64,000 bases of DNA, taken from contig NZ_CP089746.1 in the NCBI RefSeq assembly GCF_029541745.1, positions 6,581,559 to 6,645,558 on the forward strand, read 5' to 3'. The stretch comes from Streptomyces sp. LX-29 (lineage in GTDB: Bacteria; Actinomycetota; Actinomycetes; Streptomycetales; Streptomycetaceae). This document shows positions 1-8,304 of the stretch, one piece after another. The position numbers and the translations under genes are program-made. The notes under the pieces were generated by a model. The model made no database searches. It was not told the origin of the DNA and was given only the letters and a program-made list of their open reading frames with translations. Numbering within the stretch: the first letter of the stretch is position 1; each line of letters opens with the position of its first letter.

Positions 1-422
1 AAGTACGAGGCGAGCGGGAGCCCGGTCTCGCGGCGGAAGCGGTCCTGACCGACGTTGCGGCCCAGCTCCTTGCAGAGCGCGTCGGTGCGGGTGTCCTGCC
101 AGACGATGGCGTTGTGCACCGGCTCGCCGGTGTTCTTGTCCCACAGCAGCGTGGTCTCACGCTGGTTGGTGATGCCGATCGCCTTGACGTCGGCGGAGGT
201 GATGCCGGCCTTCTCGATGGCGCCGGCGACGACCTCCTGGACGTTCTCCCAGATCTCGGTGGCGTTGTGCTCCACCCAGCCCGGCTTCGGGAAGATCTGC
301 TCGTGCTCCTTCTGGTCGACGGAGACGATGCGGCCGTCGCGGTCGAAGACGATGCAGCGGCTGGAGGTGGTGCCCTGGTCGATCGCCGCGATGAACGGGC
401 CGGTGGTGTGCGTGTCGGTCAT
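1..422 (-). CDS. glpK: Glycerol kinase, N-terminal part (cut by window edge)
   Basis: ATP-dependent phosphorylation of glycerol to glycerol 3-phosphate in the cytoplasm, the committing step of glycerol use. Only about the first 140 residues are inside the window. They read MTDTHTTGPFIAAIDQGTTS, then an IVFD strand, GWVEHNATEIW, ITNQRETTLLWD and AIVWQDTRTD, all hallmark FGGY-family glycerol kinase segments (phosphate-1 loop DQGTTS near residue 15). The ATG start is preceded by AGGAGAG at nine bases. The gene lies 45 bases downstream of glpF on the same strand, so the two are surely one transcript under the GylR regulator upstream. The C-terminal ATPase half is outside the window. Confidence 0.95.
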   Translation of the reverse strand, partial: MTDTHTTGPFIAAIDQGTTSSRCIVFDRDGRIVSVDQKEHEQIFPKPGWVEHNATEIWENVQEVVAGAIEKAGITSADVKAIGITNQRETTLLWDKNTGEPVHNAIVWQDTRTDALCKELGRNVGQDRFRRETGLPLASY

Positions 423-467
423 GGTCTGCTGCTCTCCTGCGGAAGTCTCGGGAAGGGGGCCGGGGGG

Positions 468-1253
468 TTACGCGAACGCCAGCTTGTACAGACCGCCGGC
501 GATGGCGCCGCCGATCAGCGGGCCGACGACGGGGATCCAGGCGTAGCCCCAGTCCGAGCCGCCCTTGTTGGGCAGCGGCAGGAGGGCGTGGACGATGCGC
601 GGGCCCAGGTCACGGGCGGGGTTGATGGCGTACCCGGTGGGGCCGCCCAGGGACAGGCCGATGCCGACCACGGTGAAGGCGACGATCAGGATGCCGGTGC
701 CGGAGAGGGCGAGGCCCTCGGTCAGACCGCTGGTGAGGATCAGCAGGACCAGCACGGCGGTGCCGATGATCTCGGTGGCGAGGTTCTGCACCACGTTGCG
801 GATCTCGGGGCCGGTGGAGAACACGCCGAGCACGGGGCCGGCGGCGGGCTCGGTCTTCCGGTCGACCAGACCGGCGTGGTCGGCCTGCTCCTTGACCAGC
901 TCCGGGTCGGTGAGGTGGGCCTGGAAGTGGCCGTAGTAGGCGAGCCAGGCCAGGGCGGCACCGATCATCGCGCCGAGCATCTGGCCGGCGAAGTAGACGG
1001 GGACATCGCCCCACTCGCCCGACTTGATGGCGACGCCGACCGTGACGGCGGGGTTGAGGTGCGCGCCGGAGAGAGGCGCGGAGATGTACGCACCGATGAG
1101 TACGGCGAAGCCCCACCCGAAGGTGATGGCGAGCCAGCCGGCCTCGAACGCCTTGGATCGCTTGAGCACGACGGCGGCGACGACGCCTGCGCCGAGCAGG
1201 ATGAGAACGGCGGTACCGATGGTCTCGCCGATGAAGATGTCGGAGCTGGACAC
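468..1253 (-). CDS. glpF: Glycerol facilitator / aquaglyceroporin
   Basis: Membrane channel of the MIP family that lets glycerol enter by facilitated diffusion. The 261-residue protein starts VSSSDIFIGETIGTAVLILLGAG and has six hydrophobic helices with two half-helix loops ending in NPA: HLNPAVTVG in the first half and INPARDLGPR in the second; the Asp after the second NPAR is typical of glycerol-conducting rather than water-only channels. A longer open frame runs upstream, but the GTG at 1253 has an AAAGGAG ribosome site at good spacing and starts directly at the conserved first helix, so I chose it. It lies between the GylR-type operator and glpK and is the first gene of the glycerol operon. 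Confidence 0.93.
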   Translation of the reverse strand: MSSSDIFIGETIGTAVLILLGAGVVAAVVLKRSKAFEAGWLAITFGWGFAVLIGAYISAPLSGAHLNPAVTVGVAIKSGEWGDVPVYFAGQMLGAMIGAALAWLAYYGHFQAHLTDPELVKEQADHAGLVDRKTEPAAGPVLGVFSTGPEIRNVVQNLATEIIGTAVLVLLILTSGLTEGLALSGTGILIVAFTVVGIGLSLGGPTGYAINPARDLGPRIVHALLPLPNKGGSDWGYAWIPVVGPLIGGAIAGGLYKLAFA

Positions 1254-1365
1254 CCGCGACTCCTTTGTCCTTCGTCCAGGGGAAGGCGAACCCCGGCTCG
1301 TCCGGAGGTCCGCGCCCTCTCGGTGAGGGCGTTGGTCGGCCCGCGGCGAGTCCACCATAGCGAAT

Positions 1366-1395
1366 ATTGTCGTCAGGTGTTCGACAATGCCGACC
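1366..1395 (-). promoter_or_regulatory. Probable GylR operator in the glpF promoter
   Basis: The sequence holds ATTGTCG (1366-1372), nine bases, then CGACAAT (1382-1388), a perfect 7-bp inverted repeat. It also contains GTTCGACAATGC (1379-1390), the same 12 bases found in front of gylR at 2829-2840. Two copies of one motif in front of the operon and its regulator gene point to a GylR binding site. Distance to the glpF start is about 115 bases, so the leader would be untranslated. Confidence 0.6.
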
Positions 1396-2042
1396 GATGA
1401 ACGGCAGTTTTCTTCACCGTGAAGGACGCGTCAAGGGTTCTGGGGCCCAAAACTTCCGAGGAATCCGGGGGTCTAACCCGTGAGTAACCAAGGGGTCTGG
1501 AAGCGATAACGAAAGGGCTTCGGAAGGGTCCCGAAAGCGGGTCGCGGACCCGGTCGCGGACCCGGTCGAGGACGGTGCGGGGGAGAGGTCCGGTGGGTGG
1601 CCCGGAGCCCTGCGAGACCCGTTCGCCGGGACGGCCCGTCCGGCCGGGCGGCCCGTGCCCTGGGGTGGTTCGTTCGGCGGGGCGGCCGTTCGCCCAGACG
1701 GCTCGTTCGGCGGAGCGACTCGTTCGGCGGGACGGCCCGTTCGCCGGGGCGACTCGTTCGGCGGAGCCCGCTCGGTGGAGCGATGGCGTGGCGCGCCGGG
1801 AAACGGCGGCGGGGCGGCTTGTCGAGAGGGGGGCCGCTGGGGGCGGCGAGTCGGGGGCGGAGCCGGGATGGCTGGTGGCGCGGGCCCGGGGAGCGCCGGC
1901 GGGTCGGCCCCCGCCGCCCGGCGGCCTCAGCGGTGGCCGGCGCCTTCGGCCAGCCTGACAAGCGGCCGGCGCCTTCGGCCAGCCTGAGGAGCGGCCGGCG
2001 CCTTCGGCCAGTCTGAGACGCGGTCGGCGCCTTCGGCGCGTC
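1396..2042. other. Long gap between glpF promoter and gylR stop
   Basis: No credible gene in 650 bases: the open frames here are low-complexity Arg/Pro/Gly products of GC-rich repeats without family signatures. The gap holds a degenerate repeat (1570-1790) and a 29-bp tandem repeat (1935-2065) annotated separately. Confidence 0.6.
1570..1790. repeat. Degenerate repeats of CGTTCGSCSGGRCG type
   Basis: A run of imperfect repeats of about 15-30 bases built on CGTTCGGCGGGACG / CGTTCGCCGGGGCG; at least eight copies of the CGTTCG core are visible. It lies upstream of the glpF promoter. No coding role is apparent. Confidence 0.6.
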
Positions 2043-2065
2043 TCAGAAGCGGCTGGCGCCCAGGT
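1935..2065. repeat. 29-bp tandem repeat running into the gylR stop codon
   Basis: GGCCGGCGCCTTCGGCC-type units begin at 1935, 1964, 1993 and 2022, exactly 29 bases apart, and a fifth diverged unit (GGCTGGCGCC) begins at 2051 inside the last codons of gylR. Each unit contains GGCCG...CGGCC and can fold into a small hairpin, so the block may act as the gylR terminator. The register suggests it grew by duplication of the gylR 3' end. Confidence 0.8.
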
Positions 2066-2807
2066 CGCGGGAGACCGCGCGGGCGCAGTCGCGCACCGCC
2101 GCCACGAGGTCGGAGCGGAGCTCGCCGCCGTCGCAGACCCGCTCCACCGCGCCGGTGATGCCGACCGCGCCGACCGGCATGCGGCGCCGGTCGTGGATGG
2201 GGGCGGCGACGGAGGCCACGCCCTCCCAGGTCTCCTCCACGTCCGCGGCCCAGCCGCGGGCACGGGTGAGGTCCAGCAGCTGCTCGAACTCGCGAAGCGC
2301 GGTGACGGTGCGCGGGGTGAACGCCTTGCGCTCGACCTCGGCCGCCTCGCTGTGCGCCACCGGGTCGTACGCGGAGAGCACCTTGCCCAGCGCGGTGCTG
2401 TGCAGCGGCTGCATCGCGCCGACCTCCAGCACCTGGCGGCTGTCGTCGGGGCGGAAGACGTGGTGCACGATGAGGACGCCCTGCTGGTGCAGGACACCCA
2501 GGTAGACGCTCTCCCCGCTGGAGCGGGCGAGGTCGTCCGCCCACACCAGGGCGCGGGCCCGCAGCTCGTGCACGTCGAGGTAGCTGTTGCCCAGTCGCAG
2601 CAGCTCGGCGCCGAGCTGGTAGCGGCCCGAGACGGCGTCCTGCTCGACGAAACCCTCCTGCTGCAGGGTGCGCAGGATGCCGTGCGCGGTGCCCTTGGCG
2701 AGCCCGAGGGCGGAGGCGATATCGGACAGGCCGAGGCGCCGCTCGCCGCCGGCCAGCAGGCGCAGCATGGCGGCCGCTCGCTCCAGCGACTGGATGGTCC
2801 GTGCCAT
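2043..2807 (-). CDS. gylR: IclR-family glycerol operon regulator
   Basis: DNA-binding repressor of the glycerol catabolic operon. 254 residues from the chosen ATG: N-terminal winged helix-turn-helix of the IclR type (TIQSLERAAAMLRLLAGGERRLGLSDIASALGLAKGTAHGILRTL, residues about 3-50) and a C-terminal GAF-like effector domain (about 80-250). The start follows GGGGAGG at about nine bases; ten more in-frame residues upstream are possible but less well placed. The call of GylR rather than a generic IclR rests on position, directly upstream of glpF-glpK on the same strand as in Streptomyces gyl operons. Its promoter carries the same 12-base motif as the glpF promoter, so autoregulation is likely. 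Confidence 0.88.
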   Translation of the reverse strand: MARTIQSLERAAAMLRLLAGGERRLGLSDIASALGLAKGTAHGILRTLQQEGFVEQDAVSGRYQLGAELLRLGNSYLDVHELRARALVWADDLARSSGESVYLGVLHQQGVLIVHHVFRPDDSRQVLEVGAMQPLHSTALGKVLSAYDPVAHSEAAEVERKAFTPRTVTALREFEQLLDLTRARGWAADVEETWEGVASVAAPIHDRRRMPVGAVGITGAVERVCDGGELRSDLVAAVRDCARAVSRDLGASRF

Positions 2808-2828
2808 CGCGAAACCTCCCCAAGTGCG

Positions 2829-2865
2829 GTTCGACAATGCTGAACACTATCGGTCGATGCCGACC
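2829..2865 (-). promoter_or_regulatory. Probable GylR operator upstream of gylR
   Basis: Contains GTTCGACAATGCTGAAC (2829-2845), an imperfect palindrome whose first 12 bases recur at the glpF promoter (1379-1390), and a second small inverted repeat GGTCG-N4-CGACC (2852-2865). On the minus strand a TAGTGT -10-like box lies between them. Confidence 0.55.
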
Positions 2866-3448
2866 TAGGGATACTTGGTGGCGATCAACGGACAGCAGTA
2901 AAGGATCATGATCCGGCCACTGCGAGCCGTGTCCGGTCGTCCCTCCGCGACCCTGTCCGCGACGGGTCCCGGTCCGTCCCCGACGCGCCCGGAACCGGTC
3001 TTTCCGCGCCTCCGGGGCGGTCGACGGCCACCCTCGGGGCGCCCCCTCGGGCCTCCGTCAGGGGCCTCCGGCCGATTCTTCCGGATGTCCGGTAAACGCC
3101 CCTGACCGGGGGGCTGCTCGAACGCCCGTCCGGACGCGGCGCCGGAGCCCCTCAGGTCCGCGCGAGCTCCGCGACGTGCTCTGAAGCCCCCTTGTTGAGC
3201 TCCGCGACGTGCCCCGAAGCCCCCTCATCGAGCTCCGCGACGGGGCACGCCGGGCCTCCGCTCGCGCACCCCGACGGACCCACCGGGCGTCCGCGGCGGG
3301 CGCCCCGTCCGCCCCATGGGCGCGCATCAGCCATCCCGCGTGCTGGAACGCTCGGGACTGACGCCCCCTTGGCGGCTACTCTGGCCAGGTGCGCCTTCCC
3401 GCGGGAAGCCGCAAAGCCGACAGCCGTCGCACTCCAGGGAGCATGCCC
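2866..3448. other. Intergenic region between gylR and metH
   Basis: Divergent promoter region with no gene I can support. It holds a 33-bp tandem repeat (3164-3245). I looked for the conserved core of a cobalamin riboswitch ahead of metH and did not see one. Confidence 0.5.
3164..3245. repeat. 33-bp tandem repeat upstream of metH
   Basis: GAGCTCCGCGACG starts at 3164, 3197 and 3230, exactly 33 bases apart, with spacers of the form TG(C/T)(T/C)C(T/C)GAAGCCCCCT between. 2.5 copies. Confidence 0.75.
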
Positions 3449-6400
3449 ATGGCCTCGCATACGCCACCGTCCCCCGCCCGCACCAGCCGCGCCGCCGCAC
3501 TCCGCGAGGCGCTCGCCACCCGAGTGGTGGTGGCAGACGGAGCGATGGGCACGATGCTCCAGGCCCAGGATCCGAGCCTCGACGACTTCCAGCAGCTCGA
3601 AGGCTGCAACGAGATCCTCAACGTCACCCGACCCGACATCGTCCGCTCCGTCCACGAGGCGTACTTCGCCGTCGGTGTCGACTGCGTGGAGACCAACACC
3701 TTCGGCGCCAACCTCGCGGCGCTGGGGGAGTACGACATCCCCGAGCGCGTCTACGAGCTCTCCGAGGCCGGCGCGCGCATCGCCCGCGAGGTCGCGGACG
3801 AGTACTCCGTCGACGGACAGCAGCGCTGGGTGCTGGGCTCCATCGGCCCCGGCACCAAGCTGCCCACCCTCGGCCACGCGCCCTACGTCGCGCTGCGCGA
3901 CGCGTACCAGCAGAACGCCGAGGGCATGATCGCCGGCGGCGCCGACGCCCTGCTGGTGGAGACCACCCAGGACCTGCTCCAGACCAAGGCCGCCATCCTC
4001 GGCGCCCGCCGCGCCCTGGACGCCCTCGGCGCCGACCTGCCGCTGATCTGCTCGGTGACCGTCGAGACCACCGGCACCATGCTGCTCGGCTCCGAGATCG
4101 GCGCGGCGCTGACCGCCCTGGAGCCGCTCGGCATCGACATGATCGGGCTGAACTGCGCCACCGGCCCCGCGGAGATGAGCGAGCACCTGCGCTATCTGGC
4201 CCGCCACTCGCGCATCCCGCTGTCCTGCATGCCCAACGCCGGTCTGCCGGTCCTCGGCAAGGACGGCGCGCACTACCCGCTCAGCGCCGGCGAGCTCGCC
4301 GACGCCCAGGAGACCTTCGTCCGGGAGTACGGCCTGTCGCTGGTCGGCGGCTGCTGCGGTACGACGCCGGAGCACCTGCGCCAGGTGGTGGAGCGGGTCC
4401 GCGACCTGACCCCGACGAAGCGGGAGCCGCGCCCCGAGCCGGGTGCCGCCTCGCTGTACCAGACGATGCCGTTCCGTCAGGACACCGCCTACATGGCGAT
4501 CGGTGAGCGGACCAACGCCAACGGCTCGAAGAAGTTCCGCGAGGCCATGCTGGAAGGTCGCTGGGACGACTGTGTGGAGATGGCCCGGGACCAGATCCGC
4601 GAGGGCGCCCACATGCTCGACCTCTGCGTCGACTACGTCGGCCGGGACGGCGTGGCGGACATGGAGGAGCTCGCCGGGCGCTTCGCCACCGCCTCCACCC
4701 TGCCCATCGTGCTGGACTCCACCGAGGTGGACGTCATCCAGGCCGGCCTGGAGAAGCTCGGCGGCCGGGCCGTCATCAACTCCGTCAACTACGAGGACGG
4801 CGACGGCCCCGACTCCCGCTTCGCCAAGGTCACCCGGCTGGCCGTCGAGCACGGCGCGGCCCTGATCGCGCTCACCATCGACGAGGACGGCCAGGCCCGC
4901 ACCGTCGAGCACAAGGTCGCCATCGCCGAGCGGCTCATCACGGACCTCACCACCAACTGGGGCATCCACGAGTCCGACATCCTCATCGACACCCTGACCT
5001 TCACCATCTGCACCGGCCAGGAGGAGTCCCGCAAGGACGGCGTCGCCACCATCGAGGCCATCCGCGAGCTCAAGCGCCGCCACCCGGACGTGCAGACCAC
5101 CCTGGGCCTGTCCAACATCTCCTTCGGCCTCAACCCGGCCGCCCGCATCCTGCTCAACTCCGTCTTCCTCGACGAGTGCGTCAAGGCCGGGCTCGACTCG
5201 GCGATCGTGCACGCCTCCAAGATCCTGCCGATCGCCCGCTTCGACGAGGAGCAGGTCACCACCGCCCTCGACCTGATCTACGACCGGCGCTCCGAGGGCT
5301 ACGACCCGCTGCAGAAGCTGATGGCGCTGTTCGAGGGCGTCAACACCAAGTCACTCAAGGCGTCCAAGGCGGAGGAGCTGCTCGCCCTGCCGCTGGAGGA
5401 GCGGCTCAAGCGGCGCATCATCGACGGCGAGCGCAACGGCCTGGAGGCCGACCTCGACGAGGCCCTGGCCTCCCGCCCGGCGCTGGACATCGTCAACGAG
5501 ACCCTGCTGGACGGCATGAAGGTGGTCGGCGACCTCTTCGGATCCGGCCAGATGCAGCTGCCCTTCGTGCTCCAGTCCGCCGAGGTGATGAAGGCCGCGG
5601 TGGCCCATCTGGAGCCGCACATGGAGAAGAGCGCCGACGGCGAAGGAGGGGCGGGCAAGGGCACCATCGTGCTGGCCACCGTCCGCGGCGACGTCCACGA
5701 CATCGGTAAGAACCTCGTCGACATCATCCTGTCCAACAACGGCTACAACGTGGTCAACCTGGGCATCAAGCAGCCGGTTTCGGCCATTCTGGAGGCGGCG
5801 CAGGAGCACCGGGCCGATGTGATCGGCATGTCCGGGCTGCTGGTGAAGTCCACGGTGATCATGAAGGAGAACCTGGAGGAGCTGAACCAGCGCAAGATGG
5901 CCGCCGACTACCCGGTCATCCTCGGCGGCGCGGCGCTCACCCGCGCCTACGTCGAGCAGGACCTCCACGAGATCTACGAGGGCGAGGTGCGGTACGCGCG
6001 GGACGCCTTCGAGGGGCTGCGGTTGATGGACGCCCTGATCGCGGTGAAACGCGGGGTCCCCGGCGCCACGCTCCCCGAGCTCAAGCAGCGCCGCGTCCCC
6101 ACGCGGGCGGCGGTCCAGGTGAGCGAGCCGCAGCCGGAGCAGGGGCAGGTGCGTTCCGACGTCGCCGTCGACAACCCGGTGCCCACCCCGCCGTTCTGGG
6201 GCACCCGCGTCGTCAAGGGCATCCAGCAGGCCGCCTACGCCTCGTGGCTCGACGAGGGCGCCCTGTTCAAGGGCCAGTGGGGCCTGAAGGAGGCCCGCGC
6301 CGGCGACGGCCCGACGTACGCGGAGCTGGTGGAGACCGAGGGCCGGCCGCGGCTCCGCGGCTGGCTGGACAAGCTGCACACCGAGAACCTGCTGGAGGCG

Positions 6401-6973
6401 GCCGTCGTCTACGGCTACTTCCCCTGCGTGTCCAAGGGCGACGACCTCGTGCTGCTGCACGAGGACGGCAGCGAGCGGACCCGGTTCACCTTCCCGCGGC
6501 AGCGCCGCGGTCGCCGGCTCTGCCTGGCCGACTTCTTCCGGCCCGAGGAGTCCGGCGAGACCGACGTGGTGGGGCTCCAGGTGGTCACCGTGGGCTCCCG
6601 GATCGGCGAGGCGACCGCCGAGCTGTTCGGCGCCAACGCCTACCGCGACTACCTGGAGCTGCACGGTCTCTCGGTGCAGCTGGCGGAGGCGCTCGCCGAG
6701 TACTGGCACGCGCGGGTCCGCGCGGAGCTCGGATTCGGTGGCGAGGACCCCGCCGACGTGACGGACATGTTCGACCTGAAGTACCGCGGCGCCCGCTTCT
6801 CCCTGGGTTACGGGGCCTGCCCCGACCTGGAGGACCGGGCGAAGATCGCCGACCTGCTGCAGCCCGAGCGGATCGGCGTGAAGCTCTCGGAGGAGTTCCA
6901 GCTGCACCCGGAGCAGTCCACCGACGCGATCGTCATCCACCACCCGGAGGCGAAGTACTTCAACGCGCGGTAG
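3449..6973 (+). CDS. metH: Cobalamin-dependent methionine synthase
   Basis: Transfers the methyl group of 5-methyltetrahydrofolate via methylcobalamin to homocysteine, giving methionine. The 1174 residues match the modular MetH plan: homocysteine domain with GAMGTMLQ near residue 32, LNCATGP and the zinc-binding GGCCGTTPEH (about 280-325); folate domain beginning MAIGERTNANGSKKF; cap domain; B12 domain with the cobalt-ligating DVHDIGKN (His about 750); and a C-terminal AdoMet activation domain with FWGTRVVKG and RFSLGYGACPDLEDR. E. coli MetH is 1227 residues. The ATG at 3449 is eight bases after AGGGAG; an ATG two codons earlier touches that site. Transcribed alone, divergent from gylR. Confidence 0.97.
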   Translation: MASHTPPSPARTSRAAALREALATRVVVADGAMGTMLQAQDPSLDDFQQLEGCNEILNVTRPDIVRSVHEAYFAVGVDCVETNTFGANLAALGEYDIPERVYELSEAGARIAREVADEYSVDGQQRWVLGSIGPGTKLPTLGHAPYVALRDAYQQNAEGMIAGGADALLVETTQDLLQTKAAILGARRALDALGADLPLICSVTVETTGTMLLGSEIGAALTALEPLGIDMIGLNCATGPAEMSEHLRYLARHSRIPLSCMPNAGLPVLGKDGAHYPLSAGELADAQETFVREYGLSLVGGCCGTTPEHLRQVVERVRDLTPTKREPRPEPGAASLYQTMPFRQDTAYMAIGERTNANGSKKFREAMLEGRWDDCVEMARDQIREGAHMLDLCVDYVGRDGVADMEELAGRFATASTLPIVLDSTEVDVIQAGLEKLGGRAVINSVNYEDGDGPDSRFAKVTRLAVEHGAALIALTIDEDGQARTVEHKVAIAERLITDLTTNWGIHESDILIDTLTFTICTGQEESRKDGVATIEAIRELKRRHPDVQTTLGLSNISFGLNPAARILLNSVFLDECVKAGLDSAIVHASKILPIARFDEEQVTTALDLIYDRRSEGYDPLQKLMALFEGVNTKSLKASKAEELLALPLEERLKRRIIDGERNGLEADLDEALASRPALDIVNETLLDGMKVVGDLFGSGQMQLPFVLQSAEVMKAAVAHLEPHMEKSADGEGGAGKGTIVLATVRGDVHDIGKNLVDIILSNNGYNVVNLGIKQPVSAILEAAQEHRADVIGMSGLLVKSTVIMKENLEELNQRKMAADYPVILGGAALTRAYVEQDLHEIYEGEVRYARDAFEGLRLMDALIAVKRGVPGATLPELKQRRVPTRAAVQVSEPQPEQGQVRSDVAVDNPVPTPPFWGTRVVKGIQQAAYASWLDEGALFKGQWGLKEARAGDGPTYAELVETEGRPRLRGWLDKLHTENLLEAAVVYGYFPCVSKGDDLVLLHEDGSERTRFTFPRQRRGRRLCLADFFRPEESGETDVVGLQVVTVGSRIGEATAELFGANAYRDYLELHGLSVQLAEALAEYWHARVRAELGFGGEDPADVTDMFDLKYRGARFSLGYGACPDLEDRAKIADLLQPERIGVKLSEEFQLHPEQSTDAIVIHHPEAKYFNAR

Positions 6974-7260
6974 GCGCCGCCGGGGCCGTGGGAAGGCGGG
7001 CCGGCGCGTTCCCACGGCAGGCCGGGCGCCGCTCCGGACGGCGCCCCGGACACCGGCCGCACGAGCCGCCTTGGCGGCCTGAGGCGGCGCCGGCGTGGCC
7101 CCTCCCCGGCCCCCTGGAAATGCACAGGCATGTCGGGCGGGACCGTCGTAGACTGGACGATCCGGTAGAGGCCGGTCGCCCTCCGTACCTGGGAGGGCGG
7201 CCGGCCTTCGCGTCCCTTCGGGACCCGCCCCTCGGGCGCGTCCCCCTACGGAGGTGCATG

Positions 7261-7962
7261 GTGACCAGCAGCATCCCGGCAGTCGATCGGTACACGGCAG
7301 AGAGCTCCGCGCTCCAGGCCGTGCTGTTGGACATGGACGGCACCCTGGTCGACACCGAGGGGATCTGGTGGGACGCGGAGGTCGCGATCTTCGCCGAGCT
7401 CGGGCATGACCTGGCCGACGAGCACCGCGAGGTCGTCGTCGGTGGACCGATGACGCGCAGCGCCGCGTATCTGATCGAGGCCACCGGCGCCGACGTCACC
7501 CTCGCCGAGCTGACCCACCTGCTGAACACCCGCTTCACCGAGCTGATCGGCGGCACCGTGCCGCTGTTGCCCGGGGCCCGTCGGCTGCTCGGCGAGCTGG
7601 TCCGGCACGGCGTGCCGACCGCGCTGGTCTCGGCCTCGCACCGCCGCGTCATCGACCGCATCCTGGCCTCCCTCGGTCCTGAGCACTTCACCCTGACGGT
7701 GGCGGGGGACGAGATCCCGCGGACCAAGCCGCACCCGGACCCCTATCTGCTGGCCGCCGCCCGGTTGGGCGCGGACCCCGCGCGGTGCGTGGTCATCGAG
7801 GACACCGTGACCGGAGTGGCGGCCGCGGAGGCGGCCGGCTGCCCGGTGGTCGCGGTGCCGTCGGTGGTGGCCATCGAGCCGACCGTCGGGCGCACCGTGG
7901 TCAGCTCGCTCGAAGAAGTCGACCTTGCTTTTCTGAGTGGCTTGGTCACGGCAATGCACTGA
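7261..7962 (+). CDS. HAD-superfamily phosphatase, beta-phosphoglucomutase-like
   Basis: Cytoplasmic haloacid-dehalogenase hydrolase of 233 residues; substrate unknown, probably a small phosphorylated metabolite. Motif I is LLDMDGTLVDTEGIWWD (nucleophile Asp near residue 23), motif II VSASHRRV, and the later motifs DEIPRTKPHPDPYLLA and CVVIEDTVTGVAAAEAAGC supply Lys and the acidic metal ligands, all intact. The cap insertion after motif I is the small helical (C1) type found in PGMB/GS1-like enzymes. GGAGG at 7250-7254 gives six-base spacing to the GTG at 7261; an ATG one codon earlier is only three bases away. About 290 bases downstream of metH and probably separately transcribed, with TAGACT (7150-7155) as possible -10. 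Confidence 0.85.
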   Translation: MTSSIPAVDRYTAESSALQAVLLDMDGTLVDTEGIWWDAEVAIFAELGHDLADEHREVVVGGPMTRSAAYLIEATGADVTLAELTHLLNTRFTELIGGTVPLLPGARRLLGELVRHGVPTALVSASHRRVIDRILASLGPEHFTLTVAGDEIPRTKPHPDPYLLAAARLGADPARCVVIEDTVTGVAAAEAAGCPVVAVPSVVAIEPTVGRTVVSSLEEVDLAFLSGLVTAMH

Positions 7963-8304
7963 TCGTGTACTGAGCGTGCCATCGGGAATTCGCGGAGTCG
8001 AATAGGCCCCGTAATTCCCCGGTTCCGCCTAACCGCGCAAGGTGAGTGATCTTTATCACGGTGTCACCTATCGACACCCCTGCATGATTATGCTGCGCGC
8101 CCGTTCTGTGGGGGTTTGGGAAAACCCATGTGTCCGGGTTGGTAATCCCTCGTACGAAACGCTCCGGTGTCCGGATATCGGTCACCAGGCAGTCGTTATC
8201 GGGGCGTGATATCGCGCCAACTTCGTTGTGTTCCAGCATGGCTGGCACCGCCGACTAATGTCGTCGCGAGCACGTTGAACGACCCCGCAGGGAGACCCCC
8301 GACA
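7963..8304. other. Regulatory gap upstream of the binding-protein genes
   Basis: 342 bases without a gene and visibly lower in GC than the neighbours. It contains two adjacent palindromes (8046-8078, listed separately), a TATGCT -10-like box at 8089-8094, and a TTTGGGAAAACCCA hairpin near 8115. It is probably the promoter of the gene at 8305, with a long leader. Confidence 0.5.
8046..8078. promoter_or_regulatory. Adjacent palindromes GTGA-N6-TCAC and GGTGT-N9-ACACC
   Basis: GTGA TCTTTA TCAC (8046-8059) is the exact half-site arrangement of CRP-family operators, and GGTGTCACCTATCGACACC follows at once. It lies 10 bases before a TATGCT -10-like box. A Crp-type regulator of the binding-protein genes is plausible but unproven. 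Confidence 0.4.

Noticed and set aside
3100..3448. Cobalamin riboswitch before metH
   Set aside because: I could not find the conserved B12-box core or the paired arms in this leader.
3152..5212. 686-codon minus-strand frame opposite metH
   Set aside because: Mirror frame of metH codon bias; no recognisable protein.
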